A stretch of 64,000 bases of DNA from Cryphonectria parasitica EP155 (taxonomy: Eukaryota; Ascomycota; Sordariomycetes; Diaporthales; Cryphonectriaceae), in the NCBI RefSeq assembly GCF_011745365.1, contig NW_024468919.1, forward strand, positions 62,001-126,000, written 5' to 3'. The notes under the pieces were generated by a model that ran no database searches, had not been told where the DNA came from, and was given only the letters and a program-made list of their open reading frames with translations. This document shows positions 21,901-34,037 of this stretch, piece after piece. The translations under genes and the position numbers were made by a program. Numbering within the stretch: position 1 is the stretch's first letter; every line of letters begins with the position of its first letter.

Positions 21901-24900
21901 CAGCTTGGCGGAGAAGCATTCGCGCAGGACAGCACCCGCCTGCTCCATGCTTGTCGCCCTGGAAAGCTGCTCGCTGATGCGGAGTGCTGATGCTGAGGCC
22001 TGTCCCTGTTCGTCCGACTGGCGCCCAAGACCGATACCAGCACTCTCTGTGATCAGGTGCGAGAACAGAGGGCTACTGAACCAGGGGCCCTTGACCTCAC
22101 CGTCCTCATCATCGCTGAAGCGGCGGACGGTCGTGGTGACCACCGCATGCGGAACGCCTCGCTGGTCCTCGGGGTTAGGATAACCCATTAGGATGGTCTC
22201 TGCAAACGCCTGCTGCAGGTCGGCCTCGCCCAACGGCGGAAGCCCCAGAGCCAGGAGCTGGTCCACAACGTGTTGTTCTACTGTCTCGATAACGCCCAAG
22301 CCCACCACCCGCCCGATATCGAAAGCGGACGCTGCTAGACCGCGCTTGCGGCGCTGCCGAGCGAGCCCGTTCAGGTAGCCATTGCCTGCGACATAGGCGG
22401 ACTGGCCAATGTTCCCTGCTAGGGAGGAGACGGAGGAGAAGAGGACAAAGAAGTCGAGGTCGTCATCGCGGAAGATATCGTCGAGATTGTTAGCTCCATC
22501 GATCTTGGGCCGCAGAGTCCGGGTCATCTCGTCGATAGTTGTCCTGGAGAAGAGCGCGTCGGAGAGGATATTGGCCCCGTGGGCTACACCGGCAATCGGA
22601 GGGCAGCTAGCTCGGATCTGGCTCACCACGCTTTCGGCGCTGCTCCGGTCTGTAACGTCCATCGCGAGAACCTTGACCTCTGCGCCAGACGTCCTAACCG
22701 AAGCAAGCCACCTCTCATCCACATGAGGGCGACGGCTCGTCAGGCACACGCAGCCTGCCCCATTGGACACCATAAATTCGCAGAGGGACTGGCCAATCTG
22801 TCCGCTTAGCCCGACAAGGAGATACGTCTTGTTCGGCGAGAAGAGCGCGCGGGCGTCCAGAGGGCGTACGTGCGCCTCGAGGAGCCCGTCCCGAGGCCAG
22901 CAGACCGCAGTTGTGGCATGATGGGGCGTGGAAATGTCCCGGATCTGGTGCAGCGAAACCACCAGGCCTGGCGGCAATGCGCGCCAGGACGCGACCGCCG
23001 CTAGGGAGCGGGCAGTGGCGGCCTCGAGCTGCTGCGACAGGGCCGGTCCGTCCAATAGCTTCGGCAACGATGATTGGCGCTGGAAGAAGGCGGCCGCGTC
23101 AACGGTCCTACACCCAGCGGGCAAGGCCCGAGCAATTTCGAGGCCAAGCTTGTTCGTGCCAGGACGCTGCGGCTGCTGCCCGTCGCTGACGAGAGCTAGG
23201 TCTACATAGAGCGTGGGCCGCACAACGTGTAGGGCGCGTCGCATGTGATACTGCGATGCCCGAGCGCCCGGGTCGAGCAGCGTCACGTCCCTGCTGTGCG
23301 CATCCTCGGCGGCAGCCCCCACATCGCAGGTCAAGATCAGATGGACGTCTTTTGAGGCGGCACGGCAGCGCAGAGCCGAGATGAGAACAGCGTCCTGAGG
23401 CGAGCAGTTCAGCAGAATCCGGGCCCCCTGTGATACGTTCTGCAGCATCGAGTCGACAATCAGCTCGGCCGCGGTGGCCACCACCAGGCCGTCCGTACTA
23501 GTCTCTTTGCTGCGCGCATCCACAGGCACGGTGAAGCTGGCGACCGGAGCTGTCCTGTACGAGTTGGTGGCGGAGAGGGAGAGAATATAGGCTCCCGACC
23601 CATCATCGGCAGTACGTGCGGCGAGGAAGAGAAAGGTATCTGGGGCCACACCCAGCGCCATGAGGCTCGAGCTGTGGACGCCGGCGAGGGGGCCGTGTCC
23701 CTCAGCACCCTGCACCCGGCCCGGGGGGACAACGACCTCCATCACATCAGGCGGCGAGCCTGTAGGAGACTGCACAATCTCGGCATTCGTGCTAGGGCTT
23801 GATGCTGGAAGCGTCTTGGTGACGGTGCGCCTTGAGGCGTTGACTCGAGCGTTCTGGCCAGGGTCGGGCACAAGCCGCGGCAGCTTGAGCTGGCCAGCGT
23901 CGAGGAACGCCTCGGGTTCCTTGGACCAGAGGAGCTGCCGATCCGCCTCCCACTCATCGAGGGCGTACAACTGAAGGAAGTGCTCGGCTATGGCTTTGGA
24001 TGTGTCGGGCCGGCCTGGGTCAGAGACGTCGAGGTGGTTCAGGCTAATGTGCAGCTCCTCTCTGCGCACGGTGCGGCTGAAGACGATGCTCGCCATATGG
24101 TAGGGTTGGTCCACAACAGCACCATGGGTGACCCACAAGACATGCTTGGCCAGGTCAAACATGCGTTGCAGGCATTCCATCTTGTCCTTGGTCATGTCTC
24201 TGAAGATGGGCGTGTCGAGGTCTGCGAGGTTGATGAAGGTGCTTAGAGGGCTCAGCGCGAGGGCCTCCTCCCTGGTGGGAAGGCTGTCCAGGACGGTGAC
24301 CTCGTCGCAGAAGCCCTCCAGCAGCTCAGCAAGTTCCTCAGCAATGCGGGAGCTCACCAGAGTCCCGGTGCCCAGGATGACGAGGCTCTCGATGCGAGCA
24401 GGCGCCAATGAAGGCGAGGACAAGGGACGGCGCAGAAACTGCACCCGGTCGTCTACTGCTTGTGCCACTATTATAGAAAGTGGCCACGTAATGCCGTCGA
24501 TCTCGGGCGTTGCCGTATCCACCCCTCCGAACCCAGACTTGCGCAGGGCAGAATGCCACTCGCGAGTCGTCACAGTTGGAGAGAAGACACGGCCGTCATC
24601 AGCACCCAGCCACCAGCCAGGCAGTCCAGCCATGGTGGTGCCGACGCGGATAGCATCATTGTTGGTGAACTCCATCAGAATGAGATACCCGCCCGGCCTC
24701 AGAAGCTGCCGGGTATTAGCCAGCGTGGCCTGCAGCGAGTGCGTCGCATGCAGCACGTTGAAAGCAATCACGATGTCGTACGAGTGTGGTTCATACCCCT
24801 GAGCAGCTGGTGCTTTCTCAATGTCGAGGACCCGGTAGGCCATCTTATCGCTATATGTTGCAAACGATTTGGCGGCCTGCTCAAAGAAAGCCGGCGAGAT

Positions 24901-27900
24901 GTCTGTGTACGTGTAGGAAGACATGGTGGAGCCGGCGGCCTCGAGCACCGGCCCTGTCGCACCGCCCGTCCCGGCGCCTATACCGAAGAAGAAGAAACGG
25001 TTAGTCAATATAGCACGAGGGGGCAGAGGAGGACTTGGTGACGAGGGGATACACAGGAGAGACTCACCAATCTCGATAAACTTGGCGCGGGGGTACCGGT
25101 GGGCCAGTTGGCGCACCATGCTCCCCAGAAAGGAGTGGTACGTGGAGATGCCAGCACCCTTCTCGTAGTACTCGGTCAGCATGTTATCGGCCGTCATGTG
25201 CTCGAGGATTGTTGTCTCCCCACGAACGGCGGCTGCCATATTCTCGCCGACAGCCGTGATGATCCGGATGACGACATGTTCCCAGTGCCGGCGAGCAAGG
25301 GCCTTGATGTCCTCGGCACTATCTTCTGACCACTCCTTCTTTAAGGCCGGGTGCTGCCCTGCAGAGACTCGGGACACGGTGTGGTTGACCCAGTCCCGGA
25401 GCAATAGCTGGTGCGGTGGTCCGTTTGCCCACTCGGCGTCGGTGATCTCCGACCTCCACTTGCGGTGGTAGTAGTAGGCGATTCTCTCGCAGGCGCTAAA
25501 GGTCTCGACCTCGTCCGCCGAGGGCCGAACGCCCTCCACAACCAGCGACCCGTCAGGGGCAGCCAGGTCAAACTTGGTGAACGTGAAGGTGACACGGTCA
25601 TCCGCCTTCGTTGCGGGCGCAAACGGCTTGATGACGAGGTCCTCGATCCGCACCATGACGCTCTGGCGGTCGTCGCTCAGGAGGTCGATAGAAGCTGTAA
25701 AGGACTGGGGCGCAGCGTCGACTGCAGTGCGAGCCGGCACTGGGACTCCTGCCAGTGGCATCGAGGCGCAGACAGCCGGGTTTACGCGGATGCTCTGGAT
25801 AGATGTCGGTACATGCAGGGACCAGAGCTGGCCGTCGCCGGGGGCCGAACAAGCTGCCATGGCGAGCTGGAACGCTGTGTCCAGCGTGGACGGGTGGACC
25901 AGGTATGTAGAAAGATCTGCATCCGTATAAGGGTATGAGTCGATGAGGGCGGTGGCGTGATTAAGCTTGCGCTTGATGTCGCGTAGGGCTCGGAAGGGGC
26001 CCGAGTAGCCGTAGCCCAGGTCGGCAAGAGACGAGTAAAAGCGGTCGGCATCTGCTGGGAACATGCTGTGGTCCTCCTGCGGCGGGGGGGATAGGGCGTC
26101 TGCACTGGGGGTTCCAAACACAACCCTGACAGTGCCTGTTGCAATCAGGTCCATGTCGCGATCCGAGCCCGCAGTAGTTATCGGCAGCGCATAGCAAGAG
26201 AAGTGCGCCGTGGCGGCTGCCCCCTGGTGGTGCTGCACCCCCGTCAGCGCGACAAGAGTCTCGACGCCCATGCTGTCTGCCTCGTCGAACGGGATAGCCT
26301 TAGGAATAGACAGGTCGTGCAGCTCAAAGAGCTCGACAGGCGCAGCGGCCGACTCGAGAGCCCGGGACGCCTCCAGCGCCATGGCCACGTAGCCCGCGGC
26401 GGGAAACACAGTCTGGCCCTGGAGCTTGTGCCCGCTCAGCCACGAGATCTCGGAAGCCTTGAGCACGTTGGACCAGCGCATGTCGTGCGCATTGGAGTCA
26501 GGAGACAGAGTGCCCAGGATCTCGTGCGGGGCCTGCTTGCGGCTGCGGATCCTACGTGACCGGCGTGGCTCGCTCCAGTGAGACCGTCCGTGGTTCCACT
26601 GGTAGGACGGCAGGCCGACTACCAGGTGAGGCTTAGCTGATCCGCTGCCTGAGAAGGCTTGGCTAAAGGACTGGAAGTCGATGGACCGCGAGCCTAGGTG
26701 CTGCCATAGGAAACCTAGGGTATCCGACAAAGCCTCGATATCGCCTGCCCCTCTGCTGAGCGTACCGCAGTACGGGAGGGGCTCAGAGCGCGCATCAGAG
26801 ATAGTCTGCATAGCGGGGCCTTTCAACGCTGGGTGAGGACCGATCTCGACAACAAGGCTAATGTCCTCATCGCTAGTGACGGCGTTCTGGATGGCCTCGG
26901 CAAACAGCACCGAGCTGGCCAGGTTATCTCTCCAGTATATGTCCTGCAACCCCTCAGTGCTTCTGATAGGGTTGGAGCTGGGGGCGACGCTCGAGAACCA
27001 GGCGCAGGAGGGATCGCCGCCGTGCTGATGCGGCTCAGCACCAATGGCGCACGCCCGAAGCGCGTCCATATAGGCGTCACCACACGGCAGCATGTGGTGG
27101 GAGTGATAGGCTTTCTCCACCTTGAGCAGCCTTGCGAACTTCTTCTCCTCATCGAAGATCTTCTTTGCATGCACGACAGCATCAGCATCGCCAGAGATAG
27201 TTACGCTGGCCGAGGAGTTGTGGGCTGCGACAGCCAGGCGGCCGCGGAACGCTCGCAGACGCACAAGGTCGTTTGCGTCCTCCCAGGAGGTCCCGACAGC
27301 TAGCATAGCGCCGTGCTGCGCCTTCTGGACAATCTGACCCCGATAGTAGGCGATACGGATGGCGTCGCGGGCTGAGAGGAAGCCAGCTGCATATGCCGCA
27401 GCGATCTCGCCTGAAGAGTGGCCTACGACAGCAGCGAAGCGGAGGCCTGCCTCGCGCAGGAGATCAACAAGGAGGATCTGCAGTGCAGTGCACAGCGGCT
27501 GCGACATGACAGCCTCCGAGACACGCGATGCGTTGCCCTGGGCAAGCATCTCTTCGCTGAGACGCCATGCTGGCCGGTCTGCGGGCGGGAGAGTAGCTAG
27601 GGCGTCCTCCAGGTCCTGCACCCGCCCGCGCGCAAACGCAGAAGAGCGGATCAGCTGCGCCCCCATAGCAGGCCACTGGGCTCCTTGCCCTGTGAAGACG
27701 CCTAGCACGCCGGGCCTAGCAGCTCCCGGCCTCGCTCGCACGCCGAGAACAGCACCGGGCGTCTTGCTTAGCTCTGCTAGCTTGGCATCGATCTTGGACT
27801 TGAGCTGCGAGGTCGTGGCGGCAGAAAAGGCTGCTCTGGTAGCAAACTCGCTCCTGCGCGCTTGCAGTGTCCAGGCTAAGTCATGGGGGTTTATCTCGTC

Positions 27901-29493
27901 GCGGCTGCCGAGGTGTTCAGAGTAGGCCTGCAGCTGGGCTACCAGAGAGGCCTCTGACAGGGCTGAGAAAACAAATGGCGTGACTGGGATGTGAGCAGGG
28001 TCCGGGGAGCTCGTGCTCTCAGCGGGCGGGCCGGGGTCGGAGGCATTGCAGTATTGCTCGACAATGGCATGGGCATTGCTCCCGCCAAAGCCTGTAGCGT
28101 GTTAGCAGCGTTACATACGCCGGGGGGAGTGGGGGGACAGGGGGCGCTCACCGAAGCTGTTGACGCTCACACGCCTGGGGACACCGTCGGGCAGCTCGGG
28201 CCAGGGCAGCAGCTGTGTCGGCACCTGCAAGCCGCGGTAGTAGGGCTCGATATCTGGGTTCAGCCGGTGAAACAGCAGGTTAGGGAGAACGGCGCCTCCC
28301 TGGACCATAGCAGACGCTTTGAGAACGCCGGCGAGACCAGCGGCACCCTCGAGATGGCCGATGACGGTCTTGATGGATCCCACATACAGAGGGGGCTCGG
28401 AGGCAGTGGTGGACAAGGGTGAGGAGCGGCTGACGACGTCCTGAGGCGGGCCAAATACTTGGTGAATAGCGGCGGCCTCCCTGGGGTCGCCGGCCTTGGT
28501 GCCCGTGCCGTGGGCCTCAAAGAACTGCGGGCGGTCCTGGGGGCGGCGTGCTGGGTCTAAGCCGGCCCGGGCGTACGTCTGGCGGATGAGGCTGGCCTGC
28601 GCCTCGGTGCTGGGGACAGTAATGCCGTTGGAGTGGCCGTCCTGGTTGGAGCCCGTCTCACGGATAATGCACTCGATATGGTCCCCATCGGCGACAGCGT
28701 CGCTCAGGCGCTTCATGACGACTGCGGCCACGCCCTCGCCACGCGCATAGCCGTCGGCATCAGCATCCCACATGCGCGAGCGGCCGGTGGGTGACAGCAT
28801 GCTCAGCTTGCTCTCCATGATGAAGGGCTCAGGGTTCAGGATAACCTGGGTGCCGCAGGCCAGAGCGACACGCGACTCGCCCAGTCGCAGGGTATGCACG
28901 CCCTGGTGGAGAGCGACCAGGCTGGAGGAGCAGGCTGTATCAATAGTCATACTGGGGCCATGCCAGTCGAAGAAGTAAGAGACGCGGTTCGACAGGATAG
29001 CGCGGTTCACGCCAGTGGCAAGGTATCTGGGCATGGCATCGGGGTCGCGTGTGAAGCTGTCCAGGAAGTCAACGCTCATTGTGCCCGTGTAGACCGCTGT
29101 GTCGGAGCCCCGCAGCGACTCGACGCGGTGCCCGCCGGCCTCGAGCGCCTCATAGACGGTCTCCAGGAGTAGGCGGTGCTGCGGATCAATTGAGTCGGCC
29201 TCGTTGGGGCTGATGCCGAAAAAAGTCGAGTCAAATTGCCGCAGGTCCTCCTGGAGGAGGTACGCTTGCCGGACGTTGGTGGTGCCGTGATGGCTGCCGT
29301 CGGGGTGATAGAAACCCCTCAGATCGAACCGGTCCTCTGGGATATCAGTGCCCACATCGCGCGGACGCTGCAGCAGCTCCCATAGCGCTGCCGGCGAGCT
29401 TGCCCCTCCTGGGAACCTGCAGGCACTGCCCACGATGGCAATGGGTTCTGGCCCCGCTGCAGTGGTGGTGGTGGTGGTGGTGTTGGTAGGCAT
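17013..29493 (-). CDS. Hybrid PKS-NRPS megasynthase of the cluster
   Basis: Four exons (29493-28152, 28091-25068, 24977-20043, 19960-17013) join in frame to 4082 aa. KS has Cys near 188 (DTACSSSL), His near 331 ([10 protein letters not shown]) and His near 381 (GHLEG). AT has GHSSGE near 673. DH has [11 protein letters not shown] near 1001 and HPSTLDTAF near 1186. The C-methyltransferase has IEIGAGTGG near 1455, created by splicing. There is a structural region but no ER. KR has GLSGQIG near 2171 and YVAGNGYLN near 2318. ACP has GIDSL near 2505. The condensation domain has HHIIMDG near 2786. A has [12 protein letters not shown] near 3267 and NSYGPAE near 3406. T has FFVGGNSL near 3694. The C-terminal R domain has TGGTGFLA near 3782 and YVATK near 3924. 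It builds a methylated reduced polyketide, couples one amino acid and releases it by reduction or Dieckmann closure. The A domain holds an 11-Ser tract. It is divergent from the trans-ER gene. Confidence 0.95.
18939..18972 (-). repeat. In-frame AGC trinucleotide run coding for Ser
   Basis: Eleven AGC codons in a row on the coding strand lie inside the adenylation domain of the PKS-NRPS (about residues 3434-3444). They sit between the A5 block (NSYGPAE) and the following conserved [13 protein letters not shown] strand. A pure codon run is likely length-variable between strains. Confidence 0.95.
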
Positions 29494-29983
29494 CTTGCTC
29501 GAGCCTCCCTCCCAATGAGCGACTAGAGGGGTTAATGTTGGTAATACAATGGGAAGCCTCGCAGGCAGGTCGTAAGCTCAGGGTGGTGTCTCGGTGTCAC
29601 GGCTGGGGCAGTCAGTTCCGTGTACATCTAGACAAGCGAGCAGGCTGCGGGGACGGACAGGTGAGCAGGACCTGGTTTATACCCTCGCTTTCTTGACAAT
29701 CAATGTCTCGCTGTGCTAGCGCAAGAGCAGCATAGTCCCGCCAGCCACAGACTCCTGTAGCAGATCTCGGGCAGAGCAGACATCATTCCTTCATGTGTCG
29801 GAGGGAGTGGTCATTGTGGTCAAGGAGGAAGACGCGACGCGCCTCCCTTCGCCTCCCTTCGCCTCCCCTCGCCTCACCTGGCGCAGGCTGCTCGCTGCAT
29901 GTGAGATGTTGGCGCTCCGAAACACATATGTCGATGCACAAGGATCGTCCCGGGCCATTGTCTTCTGCTGCCCGTGCAGCATG

Positions 29984-30001
29984 TCGGACCGAATTCTTCG
30001 G
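29984..30001. promoter_or_regulatory. Candidate regulator site, copy 4
   Basis: TCGGACCGAATTCTTCGG, identical over 18 bp to the site in the P450 promoter. It lies 491 bp from the PKS-NRPS start and 656 bp from the enoyl reductase start. It contains the CCG-N7-CGG inverted repeat. Confidence 0.65.
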
Positions 30002-30280
30002 AAAACAATGGTGGTCGAGCTGGAGGTAGCTTTGACGACTGGCCAAACAGTGCGATAGACGATTCGGAGTTGTTGTAGTAGTCGGTAGTAGTAGTAGTTA
30101 AAGTAGTTCGGAAGGCGCCGAAGTTGTCGTCTTGCCAGTGGGTTGTTCTTAACCTAGCTTCCTGCCCAATCACAGCTGCGGCCTGATGCGCTAGGGCGGG
30201 TTCGGTGTCGGACGGGACAGGGGGGCAGGGGGCCAAGGGGCAGGGGAAGGGAAGGCGCGAAGATGAGTCAGCGCCTGCTA

Positions 30281-30293
30281 CCGGTCCGAATTA
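30281..30293. promoter_or_regulatory. Candidate regulator site, copy 5
   Basis: CCGGTCCGAATTA fits CGG(A/T)CCGA(A/T)TT. It is the second site in the PKS-NRPS / enoyl reductase promoter, 365 bp upstream of the reductase ATG. Confidence 0.6.
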
Positions 30294-30656
30294 CAAAACC
30301 CTCACGGTTTGAGTGCGAAGGAGCAGGAGCAAGGCCAACAGGAGTAAGAGCAAGGCTGGCTTGCTTCTCACTGGACACAGTTCCCCTCCCTGCCCACGTG
30401 CCTGCCCCAACCTCGACCGAGGGGTAAGGAAGATGCTTTCCACTGGCTGGCTGGCTGCACGAGACGGCAAGAATGAAAATATATGGAAGAGACCATGTCG
30501 CAACATTGTACCTAGTCGGCCTCCCTCTCTCCCTCTCTCTCCAACAAGAGTACTGCTGCTGCTACCCTCCTCCAGGACGAGCACCTAGCTGAGTACTTGA
30601 TAATCACACGTCGTCGAGGCTGGTCTGCCCCTCTTTCTTCTCTGTGCTCTCTCGCC

Positions 30657-31851
30657 ATGCCGCTGCCTCAACACCACACCATCGTGGCGGCCAAGGCCCG
30701 CGGTACGCTCATGATCCGTCCTGAGGCCCCTGTGCCCGCACTGGAACCCGACACAGTCCTCGTCAGGACGGCGGCCGTGGCCATCAACCCGCACGACGCC
30801 AAGACGCTCGAGTACAGCCCTATACCGGGCGCCATCGTGGGGAGTGACTTTTCCGGCACTGTAGTCGCCCTCGGGGCTGACGCGCTGGCCTCTGGCCGGT
30901 TTGCTATTGGCGACCGCGTGGCCGGCACTGTGCTGGGCATGAACAAGCTGCGGCCTGACATTGGGGCGTTTGCCGAGTACGTCAGCGCTATGGCCGACTT
31001 TTTGCTCAGGATCCCCGACCACATGAGTTTTGAGGAGGCGGCGACGCTGCCGCTGGGCACAGCCACAGCCATGTTCGCACTGTTCAGCGAGCTGGGCCTG
31101 CCTGTGTCGCTAGACCAGCTGGGGCGCGAGGGGGCGGCTGCAGGGGCAGGGACAGCAGGCGTGGACCCCGGCGGCGACGATGAGCGCGAGATTGTTCTCG
31201 TGGCAGGGGGCAGCACCGCCACGGGCACGCGCGCCATCCAGCTGCTGAAGCTGTGAGTTGTTTCCCTCGTCCTGCCTTGTCAGTTTCTTCCCCTATCCAG
31301 GCTAACTCGTGCTATGCAGGGCTGGCCTACGCCCCATCACGACATGCTCGCCCTCCAACCACGACCTCGCGATCCGCTTCGGTGCCGAGAAGGTCTTTGA
31401 CTACCACAGCCCCTCGTGCGCCGCCGACATCCGTGAGTACACGGGAAACGAGCTGGCCTATGCCCTCGACTGCGTATCTCAAGCAGACACCACCCAGCTG
31501 TGCTACGCCGCCCTTGGACGTGCTGGCGGCCGCTACGTCGCCCTCGAACCATTCCGCGAGACCATTGCTCAGACCCGCTCCGGCACGGTCCAGCCGTCCT
31601 GGTTCATGGGCCCCAGCCTACTCGGGGTCGAGGTCGACATGCATGGCGAGTATGCACGAGAGGCTCGCCCTGAGAACCGCATCTTCGGGGCCCGCTCCTT
31701 TCTAGCCATGCAGGGGCTGCTGGATCGCTGTCTGGTCGACACACACCCTGCCAGAGTCATGCCTGGCGCGTGGGAGGGTGTTATGCGGGGGGTGAGCACA
31801 ATGCTGACAGAGCCGCCGTCCGGCTGCAAACTGGTCTTTCCTGTCGCCTAG
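30657..31851 (+). CDS. Trans-acting enoyl reductase (MDR family)
   Basis: Two exons (30657-31252, 31320-31851) give 375 aa, the usual length of LovC/ApdC-type partners of fungal PKSs. The ATG of MPLPQHHTIVAAKA is chosen; upstream in-frame codons give no homology. The N-terminal GroES-like fold shows VAINPHDAKTLEYSPIPGAI and GSDFSGTVVALG. The NADPH-binding fold shows VLVAGGSTATGTRAIQLLKLAGL, restored by splicing, and a downstream EKVFDYHSP segment. No zinc-ligand motif is seen, as expected for this quinone-oxidoreductase-like branch. It faces the PKS-NRPS across a shared promoter. That synthase lacks its own ER domain, so the likely role is programmed reduction of the enoyl intermediate on the ACP. 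Confidence 0.92.
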
Positions 31852-33010
31852 GGTGACTTGTTTGTACAATCCTTGCTGGTCTTTGTGTATGTGTCTATGT
31901 TCCAGCTCGCTACTTGGAAGAGCTATCTTCCCAGGCGGAGGCTGGGGCGCCAACAGCGCCAATCTTGACTGGATACAGAAAACTTGACAAATAGAAAGTG
32001 TCGTCGCCTCCTACTGCTGTCTTGTATGTCTGCTCCAGTGCTAATACGAATTTCCGTGATACCGACATGTATGACTCCTTGATGTTGGCCTTTATTCTAT
32101 CTCTCCTCTCTTCTGGCCACCATAAAAAGACATTTCCCAAGACTTCTCTCCTCGTCCTCTAATAATATCTGATAACTGCAATCGAATTGCTGCGGACACT
32201 ATTCCCTACGCGCTCCATGGTTGTCACAGCTACGGTGCAGATGCAGACATGGATAGGCTATATCTACCCGAATCAAGCTCCGCGGACCTGGGACCTCCTA
32301 GGCTCATCACTTCTGGGTCCCAATGGAGTATTCAACGGAGCCGGTGCGCGAGTATAGATCTTCAGGTGCTGCAGCATCTGGTACGGCTCGATATTCGGTT
32401 ACTGCCAAGCAATAATTGTGAATCGATTGAAAAGTGCTAGCTGGCCCAATACTTGGATGAACGATAATATTGAGTAGGGCCACCTCTTGAAACGAAGCAC
32501 TTCTGTCCTTTCGGTCCATTCCGTAGTGAATAGGTCTGTTCTGAGTCCGGTCCTGGGCCTTTGCCGTCGGAGATTTGTCCTACCGATTTCATCCATGAGA
32601 ACTTCCGCCGGCAGCTGAGAAAATGATGCTGGGCAATAGCGAAGCCCGTAACGCGTGCCTCTTAGGCATGCATCCAACTCGCATTGCTCAGCCACCTTCG
32701 GTCACGTTGTTGGGTTCGGAAGGAAGAAATTGTAGGGCCGAATATGCAGCACGGCACTTGGCTCCCTTGGTCAGCCTAGAAGAGGCACTCCGAACTGTCG
32801 GTCCAGGCTCATTCATATGAACTTTCCGAAGTTCAAGGAGCTTCAGGCTCCTCTAAGAGAGCAGGGCCTCCTCGACGATTCATTAAAGCGAGGCTTGCGT
32901 GCATGAGAGCCCACGCCTGCTACCTTTCCCCCTCTCTCTCCTCCCTGTAGCTGACTACCTCAAACTCTTCTTACCTTTCTATATTATTTTCCCCACCACG
33001 TCCTTCACCA
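31852..33010. other. Intergenic, enoyl reductase to oxygenase
   Basis: 1.16 kb without a supportable gene. Two CGGTCC half-matches (32512-32517 and 32799-32804, the latter inside CCG-N6-CGG) lie upstream of the oxygenase, but neither continues as the full cluster motif. Confidence 0.5.
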
Positions 33011-34037
33011 ATGGCAGCAAGCGACCTCCAGCTCCCCGTCATCGATTTGAGCGGGTACATCACGCCCAGGTCTCCCGAGGACCGAGCTAAAGTAATCGCC
33101 CAGGTGCGCGATGCCTGCCGCGAGTTTGGCTTTTTCCAGCTCAAGGGCCACGGCGTGACTCTGGAGCAGCAGCAGGGCCTTTTTCGGGGCATGAATAACT
33201 TCTTTAGCCTGCCTGCCGAGAAGAAGCTCAAGAATTCATTCTTGGAAAACCCCTGCCGCCGGGGCTACGAGGCTTCTGGTATGTCCCTGAGGGATACTGA
33301 CGCTATGGCCGATTCGAAAGAGGTGCGCTTCCCTTGCCCTAATCTGATTGATGTAGCTCGCCCGGTTGACAAAAAGGGGGGTTAAGTCCTTTTATATGGG
33401 CCGGGAGGACTCGGCTATCGAGCATATGGGCTTTTATGGCCCTAATAACTGGCCAGATCTCCCAGACGACCAGTTTAGGAGCCCAGTCTGGGACTATTAC
33501 GAGGCTACGAGCCAGCTAGGGCGGACTATCTGGGAGATCCTGCTGCAGGGCCTTGGTCACTCTACAAAAGCTATGGAGTCTTTTGCCAAGAAGCCTGTAG
33601 TAGCTCTCAAGCTGCTCCGCTATCCTCGGCCGTCCCAGACACTGCCAGGCCAGTTTGGCGCAGGGTCGCACACTGACTTTGGCGGCGTTACTGTGCTGCT
33701 CCAGCAGCCAGGCAAGGAAGGGCTTGAGGTCTGGCTCGAGGAAAAGCAGGCCTGGCTGTCAGTGCCAGCGCATGAGGATATCTTTGTGATCAACTGCGGC
33801 GATATGATTCACAGGTGGTCAGGAGGCCAATATAAGAGCGTCCGGCACAGGGTTATCAACAAGTCGGACGGGGAAAGGCTGTCGGCCGCCTTGTTCTGGC
33901 ACGGCGACGTCATGGCTACAAATCCTCTGAATCCAGACGACCCAGACAAAGTCACGGTAGGACAGCTCTGGATGAAACGCTTCAAGAACCAGATGTCCAT
34001 CCCTAAGGCCGCCATGGAAGCATTCGCATCAGCTTGA
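33011..34037 (+). CDS. Fe(II)/2-oxoglutarate-type oxygenase
   Basis: Two exons (33011-33322, 33387-34037) give 320 aa. The N-terminal DIOX_N-like block (PVIDLSGYITP...CREFGFFQLKGHGV) and the C-terminal jelly-roll core are complete. The iron ligands are His and Asp in SHTDFGGVTVL and a distal His in SVRHRV; the RLSAALF motif should bind the 2-oxoglutarate carboxylate. The 64-nt intron breaks the sequence between MADSKE and SFYMGRED, and unspliced translation would terminate at once. It belongs to the isopenicillin-N-synthase-like superfamily, which hydroxylates, desaturates or cyclises small molecules and free amino acids. Its position between the enoyl reductase and the regulator suggests it belongs to the cluster, but its promoter has only half-matches to the shared motif, so membership is a little less certain than for the other genes. 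Confidence 0.88.

Larger units (their letters stand above)
29494..30656. promoter_or_regulatory. Bidirectional promoter, PKS-NRPS / enoyl reductase
   Basis: This 1.16-kb divergent promoter carries two cluster motifs 298 bp apart. It also has four CGCCTCCCTT-type decamer repeats near 29840-29880 and a TAGTAG/TAG-rich run near 30075-30100. It contains no supportable gene. The two genes whose products must act together share it. Confidence 0.7.

Noticed and set aside
20008..27741. A stand-alone gene starting at 27741
   Set aside because: The first codon is GTG and the frame is open upstream into the KS exon; splicing joins it to 29493 and to the A-T-R part at 17013.
31253..31705. Plus-strand ORF after the first enoyl reductase exon
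   Set aside because: It starts inside the intron and runs in the wrong frame across exon 2.
32512..32804. CGGTCC sites as further copies of the cluster motif
   Set aside because: They match only six bases and do not continue as CGA(A/T)TT, so chance is likely.
33323..33386. Frameshift in the Fe/2OG oxygenase
   Set aside because: A 64-nt intron with GTGCGC and TTAAG ends explains the break and restores family sequence.
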